A DNA stretch of 64,000 bases, from positions 50,166 to 114,165 of the forward strand of contig JABCPU010000218.1 in NCBI GenBank assembly GCA_016800925.1, in the 5' to 3' direction. This document shows, piece after piece, positions 24,146 to 36,531 of this stretch. The position numbers and the translations under genes were made by a program. Position 1 is the first letter of the stretch, and every line of letters begins with the position of its first letter. This stretch comes from Suillus spraguei (lineage: Eukaryota; Basidiomycota; Agaricomycetes; Boletales; Suillaceae). The notes beneath the pieces were generated by a model. It was not told where the DNA came from and did not search any database. It saw only the letters and a program-made list of their open reading frames with translations.

Positions 24146-24670
24146 TGAGATTGATAGATGAGACGTGATGGAGGTTGTGAGTGATATTTCGTCCAGTACT
24201 CAACCCCTTATTTATACCAGCTGCTGTCAGCGCAACAGTCATGAAGTGATCAAGGGGGTTTTCCGGGCGTCGGGTTTCCCACAGCAGAGAGCTTGACATG
24301 ACGGTACCGATCAAGGCCTGTTCGAGTCACCTACCAACTGTTCCGTAAGTGGAGGCTCGAGCCTGAGTTTTAACTTCAAAAATCAAAAGCCTACACCTTC
24401 AACTTTTGTCGCAGGCGTATTCCATTACCTTTGAGTCAGTCTCGATATCAGCTGTCAGTATGCATACTCAGCATCGTAGATTATCGATGGCCTAATCCGG
24501 ATGATCAACCTTTACTAAGAATTTTGTCAGGTATCCGTAATCAAGTAAAAGACATGGGCGCGACATTATCTAGGCTAATTAGTCACCACAACCATCGGAC
24601 TATCGACGAAAATAGCCATACGTCTCCCTACAGTTCAGCCGAGAAATGACCTCGTCGATCACCCCCTCCT
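24146..24670. other. intergenic, promoter of GST-like gene
   Basis: About 525 bases between the GST-like gene start and the 3' end of the F-box pseudogene, both on the minus strand. No feature is recognised. Confidence 0.4.
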
Positions 24671-26054
24671 TTACCTCTTCTTACAATCCCAAACGAAGTC
24701 TCTCACATATTCCTCGAACCACTCTCTTTCCTTGCGCAACAGACCTTGTCCCCCATGCACATGAAACACCCTAATGGGACGGACCCCTTTGAATCCAATG
24801 GCATCCAACTCAATATCATTCTTTTCCAGGTTCTCCTGCCCTGCAGCCTCCCTCCGGCTACTGATCATCGCTTTCAACATTTTGAACGGGAATTTCAAAA
24901 CAAAATCACCCTTGGCCACGAGTTTGAGTGTGGTGACACGTGGCCACAGGGAACAACCGGAGTCTTTGAAAGGTGCACCCAGGAGCACGAAGATGGTTTT
25001 CAAGCAAAGCGAGTCACTGTTCGTGATGGTCATCGTATGACCATCCCACAAAGGAGTCAGAGGCATCATTTCCAACTTGCCGCCAAAGCACTCATCAAAC
25101 TCCAGTGTATTTGAGGAGGGTAAGCTCCTCATACGTGGGTCCTCCGCGAATTCGCAGTCGTGAATAACAATCGTCTTGCAATACTCATCAACCACACCCA
25201 AAACTTTCATGCACCCACGCACAACCACTTTCTCTGCCCCAATTTTGAGGCCTTTGTGTTTGATCTCAGAGATAGTTTGGAACTCAAATTGCAAGCCGTC
25301 TATAACGAGGCAAGGTATTCTTCCTGGAACCGCGTTCAGTGCTTTTGGAACATGGTCTACCAAATATGAAGGGCCATAGCACGGAAGTTCATCTTCAAAT
25401 GATAGTGTCACGGACTCGATGTTTGTCAGATTATCCTTGAGCCACTGGCGATCAAGACTGTGAGCTACTTTATGGTCGATATGAAGGGTTCTGAGGGTGG
25501 GGCAGTCGAGTTTGAAAAGCGGTGGTATGCGGTCGCGAACGGTTCAGCATCCCAACAGTTTCGGCCCTGTCACTTGTAAAGACTGTAGCTGGGGCGCATG
25601 TCCGCTAATGCGTTGCAATATTCTTGATGTATAGGCTGTAAAAATTACGAATTCGCAGACTCTTCAGTCGTCCGATATGCGGCGCAATGCAGTTTAGGAT
25701 ATCAGGAACTTCGTGCTGTTCTAGATTGTTGTGCTCATTGACTATGTTAGATGGACTGGATGACCGTGCGCCTTTCGAAGCTGAGAAGTCAAGGCCTGAT
25801 GCGTGCTCTTATTGGGCATCACGCAAAAGATACGAGTCCAAAGCTCAGGTGCAGAAGAAACGACGTCTCGCCATTGTTTGCATACTGATGCCATGGTATG
25901 AGGAAATGGTAAGCCTTCTGCTATAACTCGATGCTCGGCTTCAGCAGTCGTGATAACATCATCTTCGATGATATTCTCCAGCGCAAACTTGAGGATGCTG
26001 CATACCGTCTCTGCAGGTAGTGATTCGACAGGGCGCGTTATCTTTTTCCGTGGC
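24671..26054 (-). pseudogene. F-box-like gene, broken paralogue of the 12461 gene
   Basis: The N-terminal part (from 26054) reads LPAETVCSILKFALENIIED, then VCKQWRDVVSSAPELW, closely like the intact F-box protein at 12461. That frame stops after about 104 codons. Similarity continues in other frames (HAPQLQSLQVTG, then LDCPTLRTLHID), with a TGA between. From about 25500 the frame is open again to the stop at 24671, with LGAPF, TTLKLVAKGDFVL and a C-terminal RDFVWDCKKR mirroring the intact copy. At least one frameshift and one stop separate the halves and no intron with proper signals repairs them, so I call it a pseudogene. The 3' half could still make a short protein. Confidence 0.75.
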
Positions 26055-28260
26055 ATTAGAATCACTATATGAATGAGATAAGGTCATATGAGAAAAAATT
26101 CAGTAGATGGACATACCTGAGTCGTCGAGAGCTTTGAGTTGTAGAGTACAACAAGTTCGAACTCAACCAAGTGATAACGTTCTGATTCAAGAACTCGGCG
26201 TCTGGAAGCTAACGATATTGAACGATTCAGTTTTTTAGGCAGGGATGTTGTAAATGTTTTGAGCCAGTCGTTCTAAAGACTCCTAACTGAACTAGTAACG
26301 TGTTACAATTAATAATTAGTAATACTAATTTTAGTCCTTTACAACAACTTTTCAAATTGAGAAACGACCCCCCATGAATCTAGGTTGAACGCGCCAGTAA
26401 CTTGAAGTTTGCCCGACCACCAAGTTAGTACACCTTGCTATCTAATGGAGTAATCTGAATTCCTCTGGTCTGAGCGTAGTTAACCAATCAACTTTGTTTC
26501 TCGTCCTTCGTTCTCCGGTATGCATGCACAGAAGATAACTACTCAGAAGCATCTTTTGCAACTGCAGTATCTGTTACCATGAGGGCACCATATCCGACGG
26601 CCAGCCGCGGCGCACGTGTTGGCATGTTTGAATCGCACTGGTTTAAAGTCATAAGATTCAAACCGCGAGGCATATGGTGGCTAGGATATCTTGTGGTACG
26701 TTGAACCTTGGCCAGTAATGAGATACTAACCTAGGTATCAATGGTATTCAAGTGGTGTGACTGGTAATGTACGAGTTGGTGGCGGGAGGATGTAGGGGGC
26801 AGGATAAGAGCGAGTTCGATCTTTGCTTTCATATTCGAAGAACGATACGTACTTGTCGAACCTTCATAATATAATGACTAACAGCTTGGTACACAGATCA
26901 TGTTCATCCAGATCATCACCTTTTGCGATAGAAGCAACGAGAGTTTCTTCTTCTCCGTCTTTCAGCCTCACGCATCATCCTCGTTTCCTTTTGATATTTG
27001 GAAACGCCGACGAACAAAATTTATGACTTAGCAATGTATTAATCCCCCGCTGAACTCCTTGACTTGAGCTATTTAGCGCTCGCCTACATGGTTTTATGGT
27101 CCAAATTCTTTCTTTACATCTTAACGGCAATGATGTAACTAATATCGTTCAACAGCAGGGAAACTCAAAAACCTTGTAGCACGGATGCCTCGGACCCTCC
27201 GATCATTGTACATAAGCCCAGACCAGCCTCAAGTCATTCCCTATATTGGCATTTGCACAATTTCCTCTCTTCATTCAATTTTTTTTAGATAACTTATCCG
27301 TTCTCAGACAATCGTCCAATCCAGCGCCTCGGGGGATTTCGGGTTAGGAATTTTGTTTCATTCGTCACATTCAGCGACAACCCTTCTCGGCCCTATTTCA
27401 AATGATATGATTGTAGCCGCGGGTAAGCCAGGCAGAAGAACTTTGCAACACACTGACCAAGTCTCAAGTTCAGGACAAACCGAAGTTCGGGAAGACACGG
27501 GTGAAGCGGAGCTATTTCATTACTCGCCATCGGTCTTCTCTCGCACCTGAAGAACTGGATACAAGGAAGAAAAAGATGCAGAGAGATGTCCAGGGTATCG
27601 TACTCGATTGTTTTGCCTTCTCCTTTGTTTCAATACACCATTATCCCACCACCGTCTTCTTTCACCTCATTGGCAGATTATGATTTGCCCCCTTTTCTTT
27701 CGGCGGAAATGCTGTATGTTCATGCTACTGCTAACAGGTGCTGGAGGAAAAAGAATATGGCAAATTTGGCGCGTTCCATCAAGAGCAACAACAAAACTCT
27801 AGATAAGGTCGAGTAACCTTGAATCTTGGAGGCCATTTTGCCTTCACATCCTATGTCGATCTGGAAACGCTACTTCTGTTCGCGTGTGAGTGGACACCAT
27901 ACTGATGTCTTCGAACAATGATTATCATTGTGCTATTGGCCTTGACTGACGACATAATACCATTGCCGCGAGGTGTAAGATGTAACCATCGATTCTTGAG
28001 GATGGCACAAGGAGTAATTTTTCAGCATCCCTCGGAGCCTGGAGAAGAGGAATCCTGTCGAAACAATCCCCGATAGCTGTTGCTAGCCAGGCTAGAATTA
28101 TCTTCACAGACGCATACATGTACTTGATACATACTGGTATCGCAATATCTTACTGAAATCTCGAGCTTACCGTGTAAGTGACTCTGACTGTATAAGAAGC
28201 AATTGATCTTGGGTCAGAGTTTGTCCACTACTGTTACCTCGTCTTTGCAATTTGCAAGTC
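26055..28260. other. gene-poor stretch with one possible small spliced gene
   Basis: Mostly AT-rich intergenic DNA. The only coding-like part is at about 27440-27810 (separate entry). No repeats or RNA folds were recognised. Confidence 0.4.
27440..27812 (+). CDS. possible small spliced gene, basic/charged protein (uncertain)
   Basis: From about 27440 one frame reads QAEELCNTLTKSQVQDKPKF and continues as a basic, helix-forming stretch to RSSLAPEELDTRKKKMQRD near 27590. A putative intron runs from there to CTAACAG at 27736. The following exon could read VLEEKEYGKFGAFHQEQQQ and then stop. Composition and the donor/acceptor pair look coding-like, but the start exon is not found and the family is not recognised. 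It may equally be a remnant. Confidence 0.3.
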
Positions 28261-30288
28261 ATGGCTAGCTCAACCCCTGCGTCCGAACCCAAAACACAGC
28301 AAAGGGCGGGTACTGCAATTGACATAGAACATGTCCCAGTCAACGACGATCCCCGTCAATGGAGTCATGCTAGAAAGGCGCGTGTATCACGCGATGCATT
28401 TTGTACCTGATTTGACCCATACCACTGATAGACAACAACCTTGTGCATTGTGTCACTGGCTACAATGGTGTCTACGTTAGCTTCCAACATCCAAAATCGT
28501 TCGTCGAATGTCTTTTCCTATTGGGTGGGTTTAAACTGACCTTGCCTCGCAGCGTCGAATTCTCTGATAGAGGAAGCTCTGCATGTGACAAGCAGTCAGA
28601 TTAGCTGGACATTGGCAACGTTCCAAATCATACAAGGGAACTTTCCCCTGCTGTGGAGTGCCGCAAGCGAAATTAAAGGCCGCAAGGTTGGTGTATAACT
28701 TACCCCCTTGATCTGCTTGATGAACGCAGGTCTCGATCCTCGTAGCCTGTCTATTTGGTGTCTTCCGCTTATTTGTGGTAGGAAGTGCTGTCTTGGCATT
28801 GTCAAAGACCATTGAGGTGATGATCGTTATGCGAGCACTTCAAGCTGCAGGGTGAGCACTCATGCAAAAGCCTGAGCACTGATTAAGTTCCTCTCCTGCA
28901 GATCAAGCGCTGCTATTTCTATTTCAGCTGCGACTCTAGCTGATATCTACGAGACTCACGAACGCGGGACCATGATGGGCGTCTTTTTTGCTGCACCTCT
29001 TTTAGGACCCGCACTTGGCCCTATACTTGGCGGGTCATTGTCACAGGCCTTTAATTGGCGCGCAAGTTTCTACTTCCTGCTAATTTGTGGAGCAGTCGTC
29101 TTCTTGTCCTTCCTCATCCTGTTCAAGGACACATACAGACGTGAGCGAAGTCTCACGTATCGCTCAGCTTTACAACGCCTAGCTCCAAAAAAACCGTCAA
29201 GAGTTCAAACGAATCTACCACCGCTGGGCAAGACTCCGGCATACCTATTAATGACACCGAGAAACAACTCCAGCCGCGTCATGTTCAAGACGCGACCTCA
29301 GGGCTGGAGGACTTCAGACTATCAATACAGGACATCAACCCCTTTCCACCATACTTTCGAATTTTGTCGCGAAAGAACAACGTTTTCATCCTTGCCGCTA
29401 ATGGTGAGTGAAGATTTGGTTTTCCATAATGTAACTTAATGACATAACATGTGATAAGGCCTAGTCTTCGGATTTAGCTATTGCCTTTCATACACGTGTG
29501 CCCGCACTCTCGCCAATGGATATGGTTACAATGCGTTTAATACTGGTTTTGTCTTGCTTTGCCTAGGCGTAGGTAAGATATTCATCTTCTGGATTGTGCA
29601 GATGACTAATTTCCTATGAAGGAAGTATTGCAGGGAGTGTGATTGGCGGCCGTTGGTCTGACCGTGTGCTTGCGAACATGAAGGCAGCTAACGGAGGAAA
29701 ATGTTATGCAGAAGTAAACCTTTTCTATACTCCAGCACTGGAACTCTTGTCTGACGTTTTTCCAAGATGCGCCTAGAGAGCTCGAAACTAGCGATGCTGT
29801 GGCTACCTCCGTCCGTTATCGGTTATGCCTGGGCCTGCGAAAAGCACGTCAATGTCGCTGTCATTTGCATCATGCTGGTTCTTATTGGATTCACCTCCAT
29901 GTCCGTAGACCAGTTGTCCATTGTCGTGGCTGTCCTGACATTTACTTTCAGATGGATGTATAGTAGTACTTTATCATACCTTGTTGATGCCAACCCTGGT
30001 CGCTCGTGCACAGCGGTGGCGACAAACAGCTCGTTCCGAGGATCCCTTGCCTTTGTTTCGGTTATGACTGCTGTACCGCTTCAAGTGAGGTTCCTTACTC
30101 TGCTACATTCCACGTATGCTGATGCTAGCCTGCTCCCTGGACAGGATGCTTTAGGAGATGGCGGATTATACACGGCATGGGCTGGCATCTTGGTCGTGAT
30201 GGAGTTACTGGTTATGTTGGTACTATACAAGGGAGAATCGTGGCGTAGGGAAAGTGAGGAGCGTGAGCGTGATATACCAAGTAACTGA
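28261..30288 (+). CDS. MFS drug:H+ antiporter-like transporter (DHA1 type), one-base frameshift
   Basis: Twelve-helix plasma-membrane exporter of the DHA1 multidrug class. Exons are 28261..28383, 28432..28498, 28553..28686, 28730..28851, 28902..29403, 29459..29572, 29622..29713, 29767..30084 and 30145..30288, about 538 aa. Signatures are STLASNIQNPSNS at helix 1, QGNFPLLWSAASEIKGRK (loop 2-3 motif A), and PLLGPALGPILGGSLSQAFNWR (motif C). After the central loop come INPFPPYFRIL, SIAGSVIGGRWSD and DALGDGGLYTAW. Within exon 5, in a run of seven A at about 29190-29196, the frame moves by one base: upstream reads YRSALQRL and downstream reads TVKSSNESTTAGQDSG in another frame. One extra A restores a single frame and all later exon phases. 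This is a recent null allele or an assembly error. Confidence 0.85.
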
Positions 30289-32459
30289 ATCATTGCAATT
30301 AGATTCACTAGAAAGATGTACCTAGATTAATAGCTGAATTGACGCAATGCTTGTATATATCTCAGGGTGATTAAGTTTCAAACCGAGTGTTTATGGGCAA
30401 CTTGAACCCATTATCTGCAAAGTACTCGCGGAAGGACACAAGTGAACGATCATCCGAAAAATGCAGGCTAAATCGTACACATGCCAATTCTCACTGGATC
30501 ATTAGTTGGAATGGCCCTAGGCCGAAGATCTCAGTTGTAAGTGGCTTGGAGAGCTATCGAGGACTAGTGGAATGTTTGCTATCACTCTACGATCTTTGTT
30601 CTTGTGTACCACCGCGCCTCCTCTCCAAAATACTACGCATTCTGTCTTCACTCATTATTGCATGTACGGCTGGCCGTGCGATCATTCGTTGTTGTTTAGA
30701 TGATCAACATATAGGAAAGACCTAGCGAAAATCCCATTTATTGACGAAGGTGATAGGTTGCATTGGATATCTACAAGTTTGCCCGTTTTCATACTGGCAG
30801 AACAACTCTGGCACGGTCGAGATTTGCTCATGAAGAAGAGCTTGCCGCTCGAGATCGAGAACGTGAGCTACTAGCTAAGGAGGAAAGAAATTTGAAAAAC
30901 GCACTAAATGAAATCACTGGATCACGCCTGAATGATAATGTGGGATGACTCAGATGAGGTACGGCAGACTCGAGTATCAGCAGGAGGAATGAACCATTTT
31001 ATTTGTCCTAAGGCAGTGATTGAACATTGGAGTGTCGATGTACGGTGCTGCGTGCGCAAGGGTAATTCGCTTGCCGCTGATTAAGACTTACGCTGGGAAG
31101 GTATTTATCATGATTTTCCAATACATGTTGGTATGTAGGATGTCGGAATTCGGTAAGCGCTTGGTGCTGCGTTTGATTATATAGCACTTGCGTCTCATTT
31201 ATGAATTCTATTGCTCACTGGTGTTCTCGCGCTCTCTCCTCCTGCACTCCTTCCCAACCCAATCATTTTTTCCCAACAGCAACCGGGATTTGTACAATGC
31301 CCAGTATTTCACCTCGTAAAACGCCGCCGCTGACCGAGATTCAAAACAAATGGGCATCGTGAATACTTACTCTACGCATAGAAAGATATGCATAATTTTA
31401 TGCTTTGATCCCCCCTGATAACCTTGCTTGTCCTTGTTTGCTATGAAAAGTGTGTTCGACTAGTTCTTAACAAGCAATTATATTCGCTGAAGAATCGGAA
31501 AAAAAAATAAGATGCAGTTCAGGAGTGGGCTTAACTTTTAGAACTCTCGTGCTGCTCCAGCGGCTCAAGGCACGCTTTATTTTACGGTGGTCGGTCACAC
31601 GCACGATCAGGATTGGTTGTGTGTGCACCCTTGTATAAGACTATCCATCATATTATTGTAAGCATTAGCTTGAAGCGAAGATGATGTTGAGTAGAGTTTG
31701 AAGTGAATGACTGACTCCGTCAACTGTTAGTCCTAAAAGGGGAACCGAGAGAGGTCCGAATGATAACAGGGTCACGGTTTACCCTGATTCATATGACGTT
31801 GTTGAAGTGAAGCTGTGACGGGGGTCATTGGACTTGAGCTTGAATGACCGTACACGCGGTTTGAACGGTAATTGCTCGTACTTTTAAAATGATGCAATTC
31901 GGCAGGGAACGGAAATTTTTGGGGAGGGTAGCAGGGGACGGTAGACGAGCGAGTCAGCGCAGGTCAGCGTTCGATTCCGAAGCGGTGTTGTGGCCCAATG
32001 TCAGACAGGCTGTCACCACAACTTCAAACTCCGCCACCGCACCTGTCAAGCGTATTAGCACTCGGGACTCAGGAGTCAGCGCTTCAGCACTGGACTTGGT
32101 CGAAGACATAGACCTTCGCCCAGACCCCGTCTCCGAATGCTATATATATCAAGTGTTCCTTCCATCTTGCGTACAGCTTCGCAAACACTGCACCTAGCGC
32201 TCGCCAGCCGCGTCAAAGCTCGGCGAGTAGGCTTGACTCTGCTCAATTGAATAGATCACAAAATTTTCAAAATATTCCTCAAAGTATCTGAGTGTCTCTC
32301 GGCACTCCCAGCGTTGTGTGTCCCTGCAGATAGTTTGAAATTAGACGGCTATGCAAGTTAGCGCTCTGTGCGTCAGAAGGTGTATGGGGGCCGTGTACGT
32401 GCGTGCAATGCCGCAGCATGATGGTATCCCAATTTTTACTGTTGTTACTGACCATCATG
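30289..32459. other. 2.2-kb gene-poor stretch
   Basis: A short frame at 30770-30948 encodes a charged helical peptide (AHEEELAARDRERELLAKEE) that could be the last exon of a lost gene; no upstream exons were found. The frame at 31889-32150 is Ser/Arg-rich without motif. Otherwise nothing is recognised. Confidence 0.35.
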
Positions 32460-35400
32460 ATGAAACTCCAATTCCTTGTCCATATTCTCAGAGCATTTCA
32501 GAAATGGCTTTCACGGCTTGCTCACCATTCTGCGAGTTCATTATCTGTTTTCTTGCATTTACTCCATCAATCTTCTACATATTGTTCAAAGCCCAGAGTT
32601 AGGAGATCGACCACCCAGCCTCATCTTCTCCGGGAGGCTCTCCCGCAACCCCTCGAAAAGGACATCGTAGAAGAGGATCCATATACTTGTTCCAGTATTT
32701 TACCTCCTGGTGAAATACAGGAAGTTGCAAGACAGCCTCTATCTCCTTCAGATTTCCCATATGCAACAATTTCTCGACCCCCACGACGTATAGTACGAGA
32801 GAATACGTCAATGTCTTTGCCGGAAACGATAATAGGATATCCGAGTGTAACTGGGACTAACAGACATGGCTCTAGGTCAAGTCTGATTCTGAGTATGGGA
32901 GAGAGCCCGACGAAATACGCAACATATACGAAACGGGTTCGTTCTCGCCGGGTCACGATCTACAATTCCGTCTCAGATCTCTACCGTATATCTACGGACC
33001 CTGTTGCTCCTTTACCTAGCCAGGCAGCACCAGTATCTGATCCGGTTATGGACGGTCACAATATTGCTTCGCCCTGCAACGACGAGCATTCGGGCCCAGA
33101 GAAACCAGGCCAAGAGGTCGGCATGGTCTATGACAGTCCGCCAATAGGCCTCCTGGTTGCAGAGGAAGTCAGGCGACATGAAAGGTATACACCAAGGTCA
33201 GCAGGGATTATTCCATGCATTGACTGTACTGCAGAGCTAAAGTTGTTAAAAGGAGTTTTTTACCATCCCAGACCATTGTTCCTGCCATGACAGTGAAATT
33301 TCCTTTGCACGAGTAAACTATATTTCCATCATTTGCTACATTACCTGAAATATTTGAAGCATGGCCGTACCCCCAGGATGGACCACGCTCGTGCATCCGC
33401 AAGGTTCTCGCTACTTTGTGAACGCAGAAAGAGTGCGTCACCCTCGTATATCATTGAACGCTAATATTCTGAGTTACATCTATGGCAAACAGCGAACATT
33501 CACACAAATGAATATCTGTGATGAAGAAATATACAGCGACATAAAATATTTCATGGATTACTTGATGCGTTCAATCCGTGATGAAAGTGAGCACCTTGAG
33601 CTTGACATGGCACAGGTGGACCTTGTGATCGAGCCGAAGGTTTCCACCGATGCCAACACAGTGGTTTGTTGTTATTATTTCGCCAACCACCGTGATAGAT
33701 GCCTCTTTTGGTTGGATGAGTACAGTCCTGAGGATATTCTCTCGGAATGTAATGGTGTCGAGAATCTTTCACATATACGTGAGCAGTTGATGGTTCTTGG
33801 TGTTTCTTGATTTGATGATTCGTCTTGGTTTGCGAACTCAGGACTTGCCATCCAAGCACAATATTGGTGTGTTATGTTGAGTCCTAGATTGTTGTAGTAA
33901 ACTGATATACTCTGCAGGAAACATTGCGATTACTTCCCTTACCTGTGCCCAATTACACAAGATCTCATTGATGAGGTGAAGGATATGTTGATGTATGCCA
34001 AATGTGGTTAGTACTTTCTTATAACTGGTAAATGCGATGTAATTGTCAGGTCGTGATCGACAGACCACCTAACCTCCCGCCACTCGACTGCGCCATTCGA
34101 TGTTATCGAAATCAGAGACTATATATCTATTATAGATAGGATCAAGGGTGCGTTCTGTTGACACATGGAGTCTCGTATGAATCCTATGTGCTCATACTAC
34201 TTCCTGAAGTTCATTCCCCTGCGAACCAGAGCATGCAGCGATGTCACGCTGCTATTGTTATTGGTAATGTAACATTGGCTCAATCTCATCTTGATGGCTG
34301 ACTATTTTTAAGGCCGAATTATGTATGCATTCAGTCAGTACTCTATCATTGATATTTCTCGCTATCATTTATGGAGATTTTTTAAAGGTCGCAATCACTT
34401 TATCAACTCTCATGGGGAGAACTGTGTGAGATTGGCCTTTGAACAAACAGTCCATCCATACGCACCGTCGTTGTTGATAGTTGCTATTGCGCCCTTTTTG
34501 TTTTTGGACCCTGTGGCTCTAGTCCGAGAACTGCATACGATATTTGTTGACAATACGCCTTCCTCAGAGCGATGGAATACATTCAACTTGAACCTGAATG
34601 GGCAACTTCAGGACTCTACTCTTCTGGTAAATCTACTTGTTCATTTATTGTGCCGCGCGTGCAACTGATATTGAACCAGGCCACTGTCTTACTCAATGCC
34701 AATGTCGGGTTTCTCGCTATCAACAGCGTTGATGTTGGCGGTAGATCCCCTGTTCAGGTAGCAAGCTACATGTCTCTTGTGTCAAGCTTGGGAAGTATGA
34801 TTCTTGGCTTGTTGCTTGTTTCGCATAATCGAACCATGGGCCAATTGGGCACAGTCCTCCAAACGGTCAGTAACTACAAATAATGATCACAATGACTCTC
34901 ACAGCAAATGATTCAGGAAGTTTTTCTATCAGGACTTGGCGAGAAAGAACGTAGACTTGAAAGGCTAGCCATAATTTACAGCCTCCCGAAAACGTTGCTC
35001 ATGTGGGGGTGAGTCCCCATCTCAATTTACTAAGTGGATGTGCCCTTAATCAATTGTGTTAGTATGGTCTTTTTCTTCGCGGCATTCTCTGTCCATTGGT
35101 GGAGTCCTGGAGATCAAACTACCAGAGCCGTTGTTGGTTGTGTGATAATAGTCGCATTTGTAATGATCCTGTACGGCATCATTCGAGCCAAGCGCGGAGG
35201 AGATCGCTGGTGGCGACCGCTGGTACTGTTACTCACAGGAATGGGAGTGAAACTATCATCTTATCTGGCTGACGCTATGAAGCAAGTCATGGTGTTCATT
35301 AGGATGAGAAAAGCTCACAATGTCCAAGATCCTCGACCGAATACTGAAGGGATCGTTCTGGCCCCACTAAGTAATCCTGCATGCCACTTTCAAACAATTG

Positions 35401-35825
35401 CCGAGGCAGATATTTCAGGGCGCAGCACCTCCCATCTAGCAGTTCCACCTGATCTTCAACCCGAACTACCTTACCCAGGCGACCATGCACACCACCCCGA
35501 CTCTTCTATCCCCACCCCATCCCAACCATCCCAACCTACTGTTTCTGTGGATTCACCTCTACAGCCGCATGACAGCATTTCCCCGCTTCCACCATCAGAT
35601 GCGCACACCAACCCAGGTGATTTGCCAGACACTGGCTCGCTGCAGCGGATTCAAGAGATCCAGCTTATATTCCGGTCTACTGCAGAGGTTCGCTATGAAC
35701 CTGATGCTACACTCTTAGGTGTGCCTGGTTTTTCTTGTACAGAAGGGAGGGAGGTTGCGAACTACACCACGAATGTGGTTGAGGAGCCAGAAGGATTAGA
35801 ACATCCTCAACCTTCACCGAGCTAG
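32460..35825 (+). CDS. WW-domain multi-pass membrane protein, agaric family
   Basis: Function unknown. The well-supported part is join(33361..33778, 33842..33866, 33918..34006, 34064..34147, 34210..34263, 34313..34626, 34680..34865, 34917..35008, 35063..35825), 674 aa. It opens with a WW-like domain (VPPGWTTLVHPQGSRYFVN), continues with CYYFANHRDRCLFWLDEY, and has two pairs of membrane helices (VASYMSLVSSLGSMILGLLL; LLMWGMVFFFAAFSV then VVGCVIIVAFVMILYGII). The tail is Pro/Ser-rich. An open frame 32460-33184, with a helical N-terminus (FLVHILRAFQKWLSRLAHH) and a disordered region, joins in phase through a 175-base intron (33185-33359), as expected for this family. That junction is inferred; a further small exon may be missing. 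In intron 3 only the acceptor at 34063 avoids stops. Confidence 0.78.
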
Positions 35826-36531
35826 TCTGGTCCGAGCACAATGCGCCACTTGGAAGTGCCACTCTCTATTTTACCACCATACTTGGCGGCTTCGCGCAAT
35901 TCAGAGGACGAGCATGTCATGGAGGTGTGTAAAGACTAGGAGAAACGAATGCCCCATGTCGAATTACATTAGGAAGACTAGTAACTAGGGCCCTATTAGC
36001 CGATAAGTATTAGTATTGTCAGTTGGAAGTGTACCATAGGAAAAAATATGTACTACTTAGAAGGCCTTTTACCAACGTTGTCCTCCTGCGTACCTTTGAC
36101 TGCAGAGTCTCTGAACGCCCGATCCCACCTTGTAAAAATACAAGCATACACATCACACATTCTCAATACACCATGACCGTGGACTGATTGAGGTGACTAT
36201 ACAATCGGAGAGTTCAAGAAAAGTTGCGTTGCTTTGCGTTCCTCAGGAATAAATAGTTTGTTATGAAATATATAGTATACGGCTAGTAAATTGTCATGAA
36301 AAGGCGTTTAGCTCCACCTGTCCTCCCGTACAAGTGAAGAGTAATCGTAGGTGAACAAATAGATAAAGCTACCAGAAGCATATCAAACTTGTCTAGAAGT
36401 CCGGGAGCCACGGTGATGCACTCGACAGCGATGATGATAACGAAGTTCAACTGTGGCTACTAGCAGTCCAGCTGGAGAATTCAAGATGACATGTGGTCAC
36501 GCAATTAAATGGAACTTAGCGCCGACAATAC
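35826..36531. other. intergenic between convergent genes
   Basis: About 700 bases between the ends of the WW-membrane gene and the GT61 gene, so it holds two 3' UTRs. No terminator, repeat or gene is recognised. Confidence 0.4.

Noticed and set aside
30763..30948. Charged 61-codon frame as a gene
   Set aside because: It could be a last exon, but no upstream exons or start were found, so it is mentioned only in the gap note.
31889..32197. Ser/Arg-rich frame as first exon of the WW-membrane gene
   Set aside because: No in-phase donor/acceptor connection to the 32460 exon was found.
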